A stretch of 26,020 bases of DNA from Clostridia bacterium (GTDB taxonomy: Bacteria > Bacillota_A > Clostridia > Christensenellales > Aristaeellaceae). Under the pieces are notes generated by a model that did not search any database, was not told where the DNA came from, and was given only the letters and a program-made list of their open reading frames with translations. Shown in pieces: positions 16,852 through 25,650 of the stretch; position 1 is the stretch's first letter, and each line of letters starts with the position of its first letter. A program made the position numbers and the translations under genes. The DNA is taken from positions 1 through 26,020 of the forward strand of contig JAGBBE010000151.1 in assembly GCA_017938645.1 (NCBI GenBank), read 5' to 3'.

Positions 16852-16880
16852 ATGATACGATAATTTGTCGTTTCTGTCAA
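16852..16880 (-). promoter_or_regulatory. Promoter of the T-box/ABC transporter operon
   Basis: TTGACA (16880-16875) and TATCAT (16857-16852) on the minus strand are 17 bases apart. The predicted start near 16845 lies at the 5' edge of the T-box leader. Confidence 0.87.
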
Positions 16881-16929
16881 TCCTTTTACCAGATGTTTTT
16901 CAGTTGTTTTTTCTTAGAGGAGGTTTCCA

Positions 16930-16958
16930 TTGCCTCGGCATTTTTGCAATGCTATAAT
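16930..16958 (+). promoter_or_regulatory. Promoter of the MFS-GH2 operon
   Basis: TTGCCT (16930-16935) and a perfect TATAAT (16953-16958) are spaced 17 bases apart. It is divergent from the T-box promoter about 50 bases away and gives a short leader before ATG 16993. Confidence 0.78.
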
Positions 16959-16992
16959 GAGTGTATTCTCCTGAACGAAAGGACTGGTACGC

Positions 16993-19900
16993 ATGAAGAA
17001 ACTCTCCGCCCGCCTGTGGGTCTCCATGATTCTCATCGGGCTGATGGGACAGTTTGCCTGGACCATCGAAAACATGTACTTCAACGTATTTCTCTATAAT
17101 ACCATCACCACCGATCCCAACTACATCGCGTCGATGGTATCCGCCAGCGCGATTGCGGCCACGCTGACCACGCTTCTCATGGGCGCTGTGAGCGACCGCG
17201 TGGGCAGGCGCAAAGCGTTTATCTGCTTTGGATACCTCCTCTGGGGCGTGAGCACGGCGGCCTTCGGCTTGATCACCGTGGAAAACACCGCAAAGCTCCT
17301 GCCCGGCGTCAGCGCCGTGTCCGCAGCCGCCGTTGCCGTAATCGTGATGGACTGCGTGATGACCTTCTTCGGCTCCACGGCCAATGACGCAGCCTTCAAC
17401 GCCTATGTAACCGATCAGGTGCCCAACGAAAAGCGCGGCAGGGTCGAAAGCGTGCTGGCGGTGCTGCCGCTGATGTCGATGCTGGTGATCTTCGGCCTGT
17501 TTGACGGTATGACGCAGGCTGGCAACTGGCAGGGCTTCTTTATGATCTTCGGCATCCTTGTCACCGTAACCGGCGCCGTGACGATGTTCCTTTTGCCCAA
17601 AGAAGAGCCTCATCCGCGCAGGGAGGCGTTTTTCAGCCAGCTGAGCTATGGATTCCGTCCGTCGGTGATCCGGAGTCACAAGGCGCTGTATCTGTCGCTT
17701 TTGTGCATGTGCGTGTTCTCCATCGCTGTGCAGGTGTTCTTCCCCTATCTGATCATCTACATGCAGCATTACCTCAAGCTGGACAACTATGCCATCGTGC
17801 TGGGCGCTGTGCTGCTGGTGGCCAGCGCGGCCACGCTGGTTTCCGGCTCGGCCATCGATAAGCTGGGCAAGCTGCGCTTTGCTGTGCCTGCGGCCATCGT
17901 GATGCTTGCAGGCCTGGTGGGCATGTATTTTGCGCGCAGCATCGGCTGGGTGATTCCCTGCGGCATGGTGATGATGAGCGGCTACATGCTGCTTTCCGCC
18001 GCGCTCACTGCCCAAATGCGCGAGCTCACCCCCTCCGACATGGCCGGTCACTTCCAGGGCATCCGCATGATCTTTACCGTGATGGTGCCCATGATCGTGG
18101 GCCCGTTTATCGGCGCGGCCGTCATTCGCAGCGGCGGCGAAACCTACGTCGACCTCGGACAGGTCAAAACCGTGCCCACGCCTGCTATTTTCCTCGGCGG
18201 CGCGGCGGTTCTGCTGCTGTTGGCCATTCCGCTTCTGATGCTCTCCCGCGCGTTGCGTCCCGAGCCCCAAAAGAACGAAACTGCGCTTTTAACGCCGTGG
18301 GCGGAGCAGGTCAATTCCGCCTGTCCGCTGCCTGAATATCCCCGGCCGCAGATGGCGCGCGACAGCTTCCTCAACCTGAACGGCCCGTGGGACTACGCCA
18401 TCACCGAAAGCGACCAGAAGCCCTCCGCATGGGATGGAACCATCCTCGTTCCCTTCTCCCCCGAGAGTGAACTCAGCGGCGTCAGGCGTACGCTGCTTGC
18501 GCACCAGACCCTCTGGTACCGCCGCTTCGTCTCCTTCCCAGAAGGCTTTGTGAAGGCAAAAACCCTCCTGCACTTTGGCGCAGTCGATCAGGAAGCCACC
18601 GTGTGGCTCAACGGCAAGCAGGTCGCTCAGCATATGGGCGGCTACACGGCCTTCAGCGCTGACGTCTCCTCTGCGATCACAGACGGCGTCAACGAGCTGG
18701 TTGTGCGCGTGCATGACGATACTGACGCCTCCTGGCACAGCCGCGGAAAGCAGAAGACCGAGCGCGGCGGCATCTGGTACACGCCTCAGAGCGGCATCTG
18801 GCAGACGGTGTGGATGGAATCCATCCCCGAGGGCGGCGTCAAAGACGTGGTCATCAAGACCGATTTTGACGCGCATTCCGTGCAGATCACCGTTCTGTCC
18901 GATGCTTCTCTCACCGGCACGCTCACCGTGGAAGACCGCGAGATTCCTTTTACCGCCAATCAGCCCACGGATGTGGCGCTGCTCGTGTTCCGTCCGTGGA
19001 GCCCGGAAAAACCCAGCCTCTACAACGTCGATATCCGGCTTGGCGAGGATCGCATTCAGACCTACTTTGCCATGCGCAAATCCGAGATCCGTACCGATGA
19101 GCATGGCGTGAAGCGCCTCTTCCTCAACAACAAACCGTACTTCCACAACGGCCTGTTGGATCAGGGCTACTGGCCGGACGGACTCTATACGCCGCCCACC
19201 GACGAGGCCATGATCTTTGATATCCAGACCGCCAAGGACCTCGGCTACAACATGCTGCGCAAACACATCAAAATTGAGCCCATGCGCTGGTACCATCACT
19301 GCGACCGCATCGGCATGCTGGTATGGCAGGATATGGTGTCCGGCGGCGGTGAGTACCGCTTCTGGACGATTTCCACGCCGCTGGTCACCGGCATCCACAA
19401 AAAGGACAGCGACTACCTGCGCTTCAGCCGCAGCGCCGAACAGGGCCGCGCCGAATACATGGCCGAGCTGGACGAAACCGTCAGCCAGCTCAAAAATGTG
19501 CCTTCCATCGTGCTGTGGGTACCCTTCAATGAGGGCTGGGGACAGTTTGACGCAGCCAAGGCCTGCAAGCGAATCCTTGAGCTCGATCCCACCCGTCCCA
19601 TCGATCATGCCAGCGGCTGGCATGATCAGAAGATCGGCGACATCAAGAGCCTGCACGTCTACTTCAAGCCCTACAAGTTCAAGGCGGACAAGCTCGGCCG
19701 CGCGGTGGTGCTCAGCGAATTCGGCGGCTACAATCACCGCATGGAGGGCCACTGCTTCAACGAAATCGACTTCGGCTACAAGAAGTTCCCTACCACCGAA
19801 GCCCTCTGGGAAGCCTATCTCGGCCTCTATGAGCGTGAGATTCTGCCCGCTATTCCGCAGGGACTCAGCGCCACCGTTTACACGCAGCTCACCGACGTGG

Positions 19901-20007
19901 AGGACGAGCTCAACGGCATCCTCACCTACGACCGCCGCGAGCTGAAGCTGCCCAAGGCTGACCTCTGCGATCTCAACCGCCGCGTAAACACCGCCGGAGG
20001 AAACTGA
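16993..20007 (+). CDS. MFS sugar transporter fused to a GH2-family glycosidase
   Basis: One uninterrupted 1004-residue frame with two complete parts. Residues 1 to about 425 form a 12-helix major facilitator resembling SLC45/GPH-type glycoside symporters, with motif A (SDRVGRRK) after the second helix. A short linker (RALRPEPQKNE, near 420-430) leads into a GH2 protein starting LLTPWAEQ. Its sugar-binding domain contains FLNLNGPWDYAI (near 459) and VWLNGKQV (537). The barrel carries acid/base Glu847 in FNEGWG and nucleophile Glu909 in SEFGGY. Both ends of a 12-helix MFS face the cytosol, so the glycosidase should hydrolyse sugar as it enters. Substrate unknown; beta-galactoside or beta-glucuronide types are common in GH2. 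It is cotranscribed with the M28 peptidase. Confidence 0.9.
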   Translation: MKKLSARLWVSMILIGLMGQFAWTIENMYFNVFLYNTITTDPNYIASMVSASAIAATLTTLLMGAVSDRVGRRKAFICFGYLLWGVSTAAFGLITVENTAKLLPGVSAVSAAAVAVIVMDCVMTFFGSTANDAAFNAYVTDQVPNEKRGRVESVLAVLPLMSMLVIFGLFDGMTQAGNWQGFFMIFGILVTVTGAVTMFLLPKEEPHPRREAFFSQLSYGFRPSVIRSHKALYLSLLCMCVFSIAVQVFFPYLIIYMQHYLKLDNYAIVLGAVLLVASAATLVSGSAIDKLGKLRFAVPAAIVMLAGLVGMYFARSIGWVIPCGMVMMSGYMLLSAALTAQMRELTPSDMAGHFQGIRMIFTVMVPMIVGPFIGAAVIRSGGETYVDLGQVKTVPTPAIFLGGAAVLLLLAIPLLMLSRALRPEPQKNETALLTPWAEQVNSACPLPEYPRPQMARDSFLNLNGPWDYAITESDQKPSAWDGTILVPFSPESELSGVRRTLLAHQTLWYRRFVSFPEGFVKAKTLLHFGAVDQEATVWLNGKQVAQHMGGYTAFSADVSSAITDGVNELVVRVHDDTDASWHSRGKQKTERGGIWYTPQSGIWQTVWMESIPEGGVKDVVIKTDFDAHSVQITVLSDASLTGTLTVEDREIPFTANQPTDVALLVFRPWSPEKPSLYNVDIRLGEDRIQTYFAMRKSEIRTDEHGVKRLFLNNKPYFHNGLLDQGYWPDGLYTPPTDEAMIFDIQTAKDLGYNMLRKHIKIEPMRWYHHCDRIGMLVWQDMVSGGGEYRFWTISTPLVTGIHKKDSDYLRFSRSAEQGRAEYMAELDETVSQLKNVPSIVLWVPFNEGWGQFDAAKACKRILELDPTRPIDHASGWHDQKIGDIKSLHVYFKPYKFKADKLGRAVVLSEFGGYNHRMEGHCFNEIDFGYKKFPTTEALWEAYLGLYEREILPAIPQGLSATVYTQLTDVEDELNGILTYDRRELKLPKADLCDLNRRVNTAGGN

Positions 20008-20008
20008 T

Positions 20009-20968
20009 ATGCTCAAACGCATTCTTGCGCTTCTGCTGTGCCTGCTGCCTCTGAGCGCAGCAAGCGCGGCGGAGCTCACCGACGAGGACTTCGCCTTCTG
20101 GTATGATCAGATGGCGTACCTCGTGGAGGAAATCGGCACGCGCACGGTCGGCAATCCCGAGGAGCGCGACGCCTACGACTACATCTACAGCCTTTTCGAG
20201 GAACTGGGTTTTTCCGAGGACGACGGCACGCTCTGGGAGTCCTACAGCATCGCCGAGGAATGGACAGTTGAAGAATCCATCTCGCTCGTCGCTGTGAAGC
20301 CTGCGATCAATCCGGATCCCAGCATTATCACCATCTGCGCGCACTACGACAGCTTAAGTCCCGGCGCGCGCGACAACGCCAGCGGCGCAGCTGCCATGCT
20401 TACGCTTTGCAGGCTCTTTACCCAGTATGATCCCTTCCCGGACGTTGAACTGCGCTTCATTGCCTTTTCCGCCGAGGAAACCGGGCATCAGGGCTCGATG
20501 ACCTACTGCGCCGAGCTCACCTCCGACGAGCGTCACCGGACCATCGCCGTGTTCAACCTCGACATCCTTGTCGCCGGATACGAAGAACCCACGCAGGTTT
20601 TATCCCTCGACACCGTAGGCATGCGCACGCCCAACGGCTACCAGAACGGTACGCCGGATGATCCCAAAGTCAATCTTGCCGCACAGGCTATGCTCGACGC
20701 CATGTCTCTCTCCCCTGCCTTCCCGCCCGATGAGGAGGAGCAGACCTGGTGCGGCGTGCGCCACATGGCTATGAGCGACCACGAATCCTTTCACTACTAC
20801 GGCATGGACGCTGTCAACGTTTGCTTCCGCGGCACCACCGCTTCCGGCGGCAACTGGCCGGTGCTCATGCACTCCGAATCCGATCTCCTCGACAACCTCA
20901 ACCTGCCCCGTACCCGCGATGCGCTCAATGCAGTGTATACGGCGGTTTTGGGGGTTATTGGTGAGTAA
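20009..20968 (+). CDS. Secreted M28-family metallopeptidase
   Basis: A 319-residue exported zinc aminopeptidase-like protein. Residues 1-20 form a signal peptide (MLKRILALLLCLLPLSAASA). The M28 zinc and catalytic residues are all visible: His112 in AHYDS, Asp122 in RDNASG, Glu156/Glu157 in SAEETGH, Asp185 in FNLDI and His288 in MHSESD. Family members remove N-terminal amino acids from peptides; the specific substrate is unknown. The start codon lies one base after the stop of the MFS-GH2 gene, with its GGAGG inside that gene, so the two are one operon. A long palindrome follows as the likely transcript end. Confidence 0.92.
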   Translation: MLKRILALLLCLLPLSAASAAELTDEDFAFWYDQMAYLVEEIGTRTVGNPEERDAYDYIYSLFEELGFSEDDGTLWESYSIAEEWTVEESISLVAVKPAINPDPSIITICAHYDSLSPGARDNASGAAAMLTLCRLFTQYDPFPDVELRFIAFSAEETGHQGSMTYCAELTSDERHRTIAVFNLDILVAGYEEPTQVLSLDTVGMRTPNGYQNGTPDDPKVNLAAQAMLDAMSLSPAFPPDEEEQTWCGVRHMAMSDHESFHYYGMDAVNVCFRGTTASGGNWPVLMHSESDLLDNLNLPRTRDALNAVYTAVLGVIGE

Positions 20969-20979
20969 TGGGAAATGCA

Positions 20980-21015
20980 AGAGGGGGCCTTCTTTTGCAA
21001 AAGAAGGCCCCCTCT
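20980..21015. terminator. 36-nt perfect palindrome between convergent genes
   Basis: A perfect palindrome with centre TTTTGCAAAA and GC-rich arms (AGAGGGGGCC on the left) lies between the convergent M28 peptidase and kinase genes. No T-tract follows on either strand. It probably ends or stabilises both transcripts, but it could equally be a dispersed repeat. Confidence 0.6.
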
Positions 21016-21040
21016 CGCGCTCTCCCCGAAGAAAACCGGT

Positions 21041-21904
21041 TTATTGCTGATACCAGGTGGGGATTGGGGTTGTCATATTATCATACCATGCGAGAATATC
21101 CCGTGCTTGGTTTTGCATGACGGTGATTTCTGCTTCGCCGAACGGGATTGCCCAGTACAGGGAGGACAGGGTATTGCTTGCGATATAGAGGGCAAGCAGC
21201 TGCCAGAAGGCATTGGGGACGTTTGATTTGAAATATCCGTCCACCATACCGCGCGCGAAAGCCGGCGCTTTCTGAGCGCACCAGACGATGCGGTTAAACT
21301 CCTCCCACGGGTCGCCGTAGTCGTTGCGATTGAAATCAATTATGCAGAGCTGACCGCTGCGGTCGATCATCATGTTGCCGATATGATAGTCGCCGTGCTG
21401 ATAGGTCTGCGGTCTGTTTTTCAGCAGATGACGGTTTTGGCTGATGTAATCGAGGAATGCCTGTCCGTTTTCGTATTTGAGAGGGCATTCCTTATATTTC
21501 TGGATTTTCGTATCCATTTTGCGATTGAAACGGATCTCCCAGTCTTCCTGACCAGCAGGAGCCGGGATGCTATGAATTTTGCGAAGAATGCGTCCTGCAT
21601 TCAGACCGTATGCATACTGCTGGTCTGCTGGAAGATTGGGAATCATCTGTTCGGCGTCTTCACCGTCGATCCAGCTTTGAATCGAAAAGATGCCATCCTC
21701 GCATGTGCCGAACTCGATGGGCAGGCACATGGGAATCTGCAGGGCTGCAACCTGCTGCATCATCGTAAATTCTGCGAGTTTTGCGTCGTAGTATTGAAGA
21801 TCGGAAACGCGCATCAGAAATCGCTTTCCATTTTCATCCGTAACGCAGAACTTTTGATCGTTCGACCAGCCCTTATTGATCCGTTCCTTCGAAACAAAAT
21901 TCAT
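21041..21904 (-). CDS. Aminoglycoside phosphotransferase (APH)-family kinase
   Basis: A 287-residue protein-kinase-like small-molecule kinase. The catalytic loop HGDYHIGNMM places the catalytic Asp at 172 and Asn at 177, and DFN at 190-192 replaces the usual DFD/DFE metal-binding motif but keeps the Asp. An upstream GTG (21913) is in frame, but ATG 21904 is eight bases from GAGG and is the better start. Substrates in this family include aminoglycosides, choline, homoserine and fructosamines, so resistance cannot be assumed. The region is more AT-rich than its neighbours (27 of 60 G+C in one sampled line), suggesting recent acquisition. A terminator-like hairpin lies 26 bases upstream of the start and I see no clear promoter. 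Confidence 0.85.
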   Translation of the reverse strand: MNFVSKERINKGWSNDQKFCVTDENGKRFLMRVSDLQYYDAKLAEFTMMQQVAALQIPMCLPIEFGTCEDGIFSIQSWIDGEDAEQMIPNLPADQQYAYGLNAGRILRKIHSIPAPAGQEDWEIRFNRKMDTKIQKYKECPLKYENGQAFLDYISQNRHLLKNRPQTYQHGDYHIGNMMIDRSGQLCIIDFNRNDYGDPWEEFNRIVWCAQKAPAFARGMVDGYFKSNVPNAFWQLLALYIASNTLSSLYWAIPFGEAEITVMQNQARDILAWYDNMTTPIPTWYQQ

Positions 21905-21929
21905 CTTTTTCACCTCGCAATATGCAAAA

Positions 21930-21955
21930 GCCGAGGCACCTGTATGTGCCTCGGC
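21930..21955 (-). terminator. Terminator of the rplO-rpmJ cluster
   Basis: A perfect 10-bp stem (GCCGAGGCAC with GTGCCTCGGC), 6-base loop, then TTTTGC on the minus strand. It lies after rpmJ and just before the kinase gene, marking the end of the ribosomal transcript. Confidence 0.8.
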
Positions 21956-21992
21956 GTATTGTGCTTAACCCAATCAAGCTGGACACCCAACC

Positions 21993-22013
21993 CTGAGCGG
22001 CTTCGCCGCTCAG
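21993..22013. repeat. Perfect inverted repeat downstream of rpmJ
   Basis: CTGAGCGGC and GCCGCTCAG form a 9-bp stem with TTC loop in the 178-base gap after rpmJ. A second small palindrome (ATGTTT-CA-AAACAT) lies near 22045-22058. These resemble dispersed intergenic hairpins and have no T-tract. Confidence 0.6.
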
Positions 22014-22082
22014 TCCGGGGTGCAGGGGGTGCTGCGCACGGCGAATGTTTCAAAACATCTGCCGACCGCAGGTCGCCCATGC

Positions 22083-22459
<377 letters not shown>

Positions 22460-22473
<14 letters not shown>

Positions 22474-22804
22474 GTGCGCGTTCCTCCTTCATGTTCTGCG
22501 CCTGTTTGGGCGCGTACCCGGTTTGGATGAGGTAAGCATCCTTCTGCGCCTTGAGCGCCGCGCGGATGTCGCTGTCCTGAACAGGACCGCCGCTGGCGCC
22601 TTTGCCCTCCACCATAATGGCGAGCGGCAGCGCGCGGATGTGCTTTACCTGCTTTTTTTTGGGCTTGGCCAGCTTGCGTGTGTCTCCGTCGCACAGGAGC
22701 ACATAACGTTCGTCCAGCACGCTCAAAACAGCGTACCAGCGTCCTGCGTCATGTCCCTGCGTGGAAATCACCACGCGTCCAGGCTCGGTCGGCTTTGCTT
22801 TCAC
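22460..22804 (-). CDS. KOW-domain RNA-binding protein (L14e-like)
   Basis: A 114-residue basic protein often found between map and infA in Clostridia. The N-terminal half fits a KOW/L14e-like fold: [21 protein letters not shown], then [18 protein letters not shown]. Such proteins probably bind RNA or ribosomes, but no function is established to my knowledge. The C-terminal half is charged and helical ([14 protein letters not shown]). It starts with GTG overlapping the map stop as GTGA, with GGAGG seven bases upstream, and overlaps infA at its end, so it is embedded in the ribosomal operon. Confidence 0.9.
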
Positions 22805-23580
22805 TCGGCTTCCTCCGTCAATACATAGCCCGGATAGCTGAGGATTTCAGGCAGGCCATGCTCGTTGATGGCGATGGTGTGCTCGTAGTGAGAACACCAG
22901 CTGCCGTCTTCCGTCACGATGGTCCAGCCGTCTTCCAATTCGGCAACATGATAATCACCAGCGGTGATCATCGGTTCGATGGCCAGCGTCATACCCGCAC
23001 GAAGACGGGTGCCGTGGCCCGGTCGGCCGAAGTTGGGCACGCTTGGTTCCTCGTGCATGTTGCGTCCGATGCCGTGACCGGTGAGGTCACGCACGACGCC
23101 GTAGCCGAAGCCTTCAGCGTAGGACTGGATCGCGTGGCCGATATCACCCAGATGGTTTCCGGATACAGCCTTGCGGATGCCTTTGAAGAAGCTTTCCTCA
23201 GTAACGTCAATCAGCTTCTGCATGCGGGGATCAATTTTGCCCACGCCCACAGTGAAGGCGCTGTCGGACTGCCAGCCGTCCAGAATCAGGCCGCAGTCAA
23301 CGGACAGGATGTCGCCTTCCTTGAGGATGGCGTCGTCGGCAGGAATGCCGTGCACCACCTCATCGTTAATCGACGCACAGATAGAGGCCGGATAGCCCTG
23401 ATAGTCCAAAAAGGACGGGATCGCTTTGTGCTTACGGATGAGCTGTTCGGCGTACACATCAAGCTCCGCCGTGCTCATGCCCGGTTTGATCGCTTCACGA
23501 AGGCGGCAGAGCACCTCGTAAAGAAGCGCGCCGGATTTGCGCATGCAGTCCAGCTGTTGTGCATTCTTGAGATAAATCAT
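22801..23580 (-). CDS. map: Methionine aminopeptidase, type I
   Basis: Removes the initiator methionine from new proteins. The 259-residue enzyme shows the substrate-binding VVHGIPAD and the five metal ligands in their usual contexts: Asp in SVDCGLILDGW, Asp in SDSAFTV, His in GHGIGRNMHEEP, Glu in LAIEPM and Glu in the C-terminal YEHT region. The start ATG overlaps the adk stop as ATGA and the stop overlaps the KOW gene start. It carries no long N-terminal extension. Confidence 0.97.
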   Translation of the reverse strand: MIYLKNAQQLDCMRKSGALLYEVLCRLREAIKPGMSTAELDVYAEQLIRKHKAIPSFLDYQGYPASICASINDEVVHGIPADDAILKEGDILSVDCGLILDGWQSDSAFTVGVGKIDPRMQKLIDVTEESFFKGIRKAVSGNHLGDIGHAIQSYAEGFGYGVVRDLTGHGIGRNMHEEPSVPNFGRPGHGTRLRAGMTLAIEPMITAGDYHVAELEDGWTIVTEDGSWCSHYEHTIAINEHGLPEILSYPGYVLTEEAE

Positions 23581-24206
23581 ACGATCGCCTCAAGGTTGGC
23601 AAAGATCTCAGCGCTGATCTCCTCGGGACTGCCGCTGCCGGTGATGTTGCGAAGGATGCCCTCGCCGGCGTAGTAGTCAATGAGAGGAGCGGTCTTCTGA
23701 TGATAGACCTTCAGGCGGTTGAGCACCGTTTCAGCCTTGTCATCATCGCGCTGGATCAGGGGGGTAGCGTCCACCTTGCAGACCTTGGAGCCATTGAGGC
23801 GGTCTACATGATAGGGCGCGCCGCAGAGAGGGCATACGCGGCGGCCGCTGAGGCGGTTGACGAGCACTTCGTCGGCGACGTCGAGGTTCACTGCGGCGTC
23901 GATCTTGGCGAAGGTGCCCAGCGCCTTGGCCTGTTCAACCGTGCGGGGGAAGCCGTCGAGGATGTAACCCTTCTGGCAGTCCTCCTTGGTCAGGCGCTCA
24001 CGCACGATGTCGATGACGACCTCGTCAGGAACGAGCTGACCCTGGTCCATGTATGCCTTGGCCTTCAGACCCGTTTCGGTCTGGGCAGAGATGGCAGCGC
24101 GGAGCATGTCGCCGGTCGAAATCTGGGGGATGCCCAGCTTCTGACACACGACCTGCGCCTGAGTGCCTTTGCCAGCACCGGGAGGGCCGAGGAAGATGAT
24201 ATTCAT
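23577..24206 (-). CDS. adk: Adenylate kinase
   Basis: Interconverts AMP + ATP and 2 ADP. The 209-residue enzyme has the P-loop GPPGAGKGT at 7-15, STGDMLR, the AMP-binding DGFPRTVEQA, and a long LID domain. The LID has CPLC and a later CKVD, the Cys3-Asp zinc-site version seen in Gram-positive enzymes. ATG 24206 follows GGAGG and gives the standard MNIIFLG start; an upstream in-frame ATG adds ten unrelated residues. It is coupled to map by a four-base overlap and separated from secY by a 153-base structured gap. Confidence 0.97.
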   Translation of the reverse strand: MNIIFLGPPGAGKGTQAQVVCQKLGIPQISTGDMLRAAISAQTETGLKAKAYMDQGQLVPDEVVIDIVRERLTKEDCQKGYILDGFPRTVEQAKALGTFAKIDAAVNLDVADEVLVNRLSGRRVCPLCGAPYHVDRLNGSKVCKVDATPLIQRDDDKAETVLNRLKVYHQKTAPLIDYYAGEGILRNITGSGSPEEISAEIFANLEAIV

Positions 24207-24243
24207 AGCGTTAGACCTCCAGTCTTGCCAAATCACGGATGAA

Positions 24244-24313
24244 GCCGCTAATGCGCGGCACTCTTACAGGATACCGAAAATCCGGTATTTGTGCCGTGCC
24301 GCGCCTTAGCGGC
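24244..24313. repeat. 70-nt interrupted inverted repeat between secY and adk
   Basis: Three nested perfect stems: GCCGCTAA/TTAGCGGC (24244-24251 with 24306-24313), CGCGGCAC/GTGCCGCG (24254-24261 with 24296-24303) and ATACCG/CGGTAT (24271-24276 with 24283-24288), with internal loops between them. No T-run follows. In the secY-adk mRNA it would form a long hairpin. It could be a mobile-repeat relic, a processing site or a regulatory element. Confidence 0.8.
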
Positions 24314-24359
24314 GCATCATTCGTAACGGCCAGTGACCGTTTAACAAACTAACGAGCTC

Positions 24360-25649
24360 TTAGGAAATGGAGTCGTAGTTGCGGCTGACGAGCAGGTCGT
24401 CCAGCTGGCGCTTGGTCTCCAGAACAACGCTCACAGCGATCAGCATGGAGCTGGCCGCGAAGGGCAGCTGCACCTGAAGCAGGAGAGTCAGGAGAGTGGG
24501 CACGGTGGCCAGCACTGCCAGGAACAGAGCGGCGAACAGGATGAGGCGGTTGTTCACGCGAGCCAGGTATTCCGCGGTGGGCTTACCGGGACGCACGGAG
24601 GGAATCGCGCCGCCCTGCTGCTGGATGTTCTTGGCCATCTCATCAGGCTGGAAGGAGATGGAGGAGTAGAAGTAGGTGAACGCGATGATCAGCAGCGCGG
24701 TAACGATGAGGTACAGCGGGCTGAACTGGTTCATATACTGGCTCCACCAGATCGCGGCAGCGCTGTCGGCGCCGCCCACCAGCTGGATGATGGTGCCGGG
24801 GAAAGCCATGAAGGAGTAAGCGAAGATCAGGGGCAGAACGCCGACGCTGACAACCTTCAGGGGCAGAACGCTGTTCTGACCGCCGAACATCTTGCGGCCG
24901 GAAACGCGCTTGGCATAGTTCACATTGATGCGGCGCACGCCCAGGTCGACAAAGGTAACCAGGACGATCATCACCAGCATGATCGCCAGCATCGCCACCA
25001 GCTGCAGCCAGGGGATGAGGGAAGTAGCGGTGAAGGAAGCGCTGATCATGGAAGAGATGCCATTGAACATATTGGAGATGATACCGGCGAAGATCAGCAG
25101 GGAGATACCATTGCCGATGCCCTTCTCGGTGATGCGCTCGCCCATCCACATGGCCAGAGCGGTGCCGCCAGCCATGGTGACGCCAACCAGCACATGGTTG
25201 AACCAGCCATCCTTCACATAGCCGAGGCTGCTGACGAGGCCGATGGCCTGGATCACAGCCAGAACAACCGTGACATAACGGGTGATCTGGGCGATCTTCT
25301 TCTGGCCGTCGGGGCCGCTCTTCTGCATACGCTCCAGAGCGGGGATCGCGATGGTCAGCAGCTGCATGATGATGGAGGCGTTGATGTAGGGAGTAATGCC
25401 CATGGCCATGATGGTCATGTTGGCGAAGTTACTACCAGTCATCATGTTGAGCAGATCCAGGATGGGGAGGGTGGAGGTGGAAGCCTGCACCGCGGCGTAA
25501 TCTACGCCGGGAGCAGGAATCACACCAACCAGACGGAAAATAACCAGCATGCCGAAGGTGTAGACGAGCTTCTTACGAATGTCGCCAACCTTCCACGCAT
25601 TGCGAAGAGACTGCCACACGCCAGCTTTCTTGTTAGCGTTCTTGGCCAT
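24360..25649 (-). CDS. secY: Preprotein translocase subunit SecY
   Basis: The 429-residue channel subunit of the Sec translocase in the cytoplasmic membrane, with ten expected membrane helices. Typical segments are RKKLVYTFGMLVIFRLVGVIPAPG at the first helix, TIMAMGITPYINASIIMQLL (plug and second-helix region), MGERITEKGIGNGISLLIFAG, FAYSFMAFPGT, and YFYSSISFQPDEMA with NIQQQGGAIPSVRPGKPT. Ribosome- and SecA-contacting loops are intact. The start follows GAGGTG, one base after the rplO stop, as in the normal spc operon. Confidence 0.98.
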   Translation of the reverse strand: MAKNANKKAGVWQSLRNAWKVGDIRKKLVYTFGMLVIFRLVGVIPAPGVDYAAVQASTSTLPILDLLNMMTGSNFANMTIMAMGITPYINASIIMQLLTIAIPALERMQKSGPDGQKKIAQITRYVTVVLAVIQAIGLVSSLGYVKDGWFNHVLVGVTMAGGTALAMWMGERITEKGIGNGISLLIFAGIISNMFNGISSMISASFTATSLIPWLQLVAMLAIMLVMIVLVTFVDLGVRRINVNYAKRVSGRKMFGGQNSVLPLKVVSVGVLPLIFAYSFMAFPGTIIQLVGGADSAAAIWWSQYMNQFSPLYLIVTALLIIAFTYFYSSISFQPDEMAKNIQQQGGAIPSVRPGKPTAEYLARVNNRLILFAALFLAVLATVPTLLTLLLQVQLPFAASSMLIAVSVVLETKRQLDDLLVSRNYDSIS

Positions 25650-25650
25650 C

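Noticed and set aside
16900..18270. 456-residue open frame antisense to the MFS half
   Set aside because: His/Gln/Arg-rich low-complexity translation, no ribosome binding site and no recognisable motif; it mirrors the codon bias of the real gene.
18289..20079. 596-residue open frame antisense to the GH2 half and M28 start
   Set aside because: Shadow of a GC-rich coding strand; the plus-strand frame has clear catalytic motifs and a promoter.
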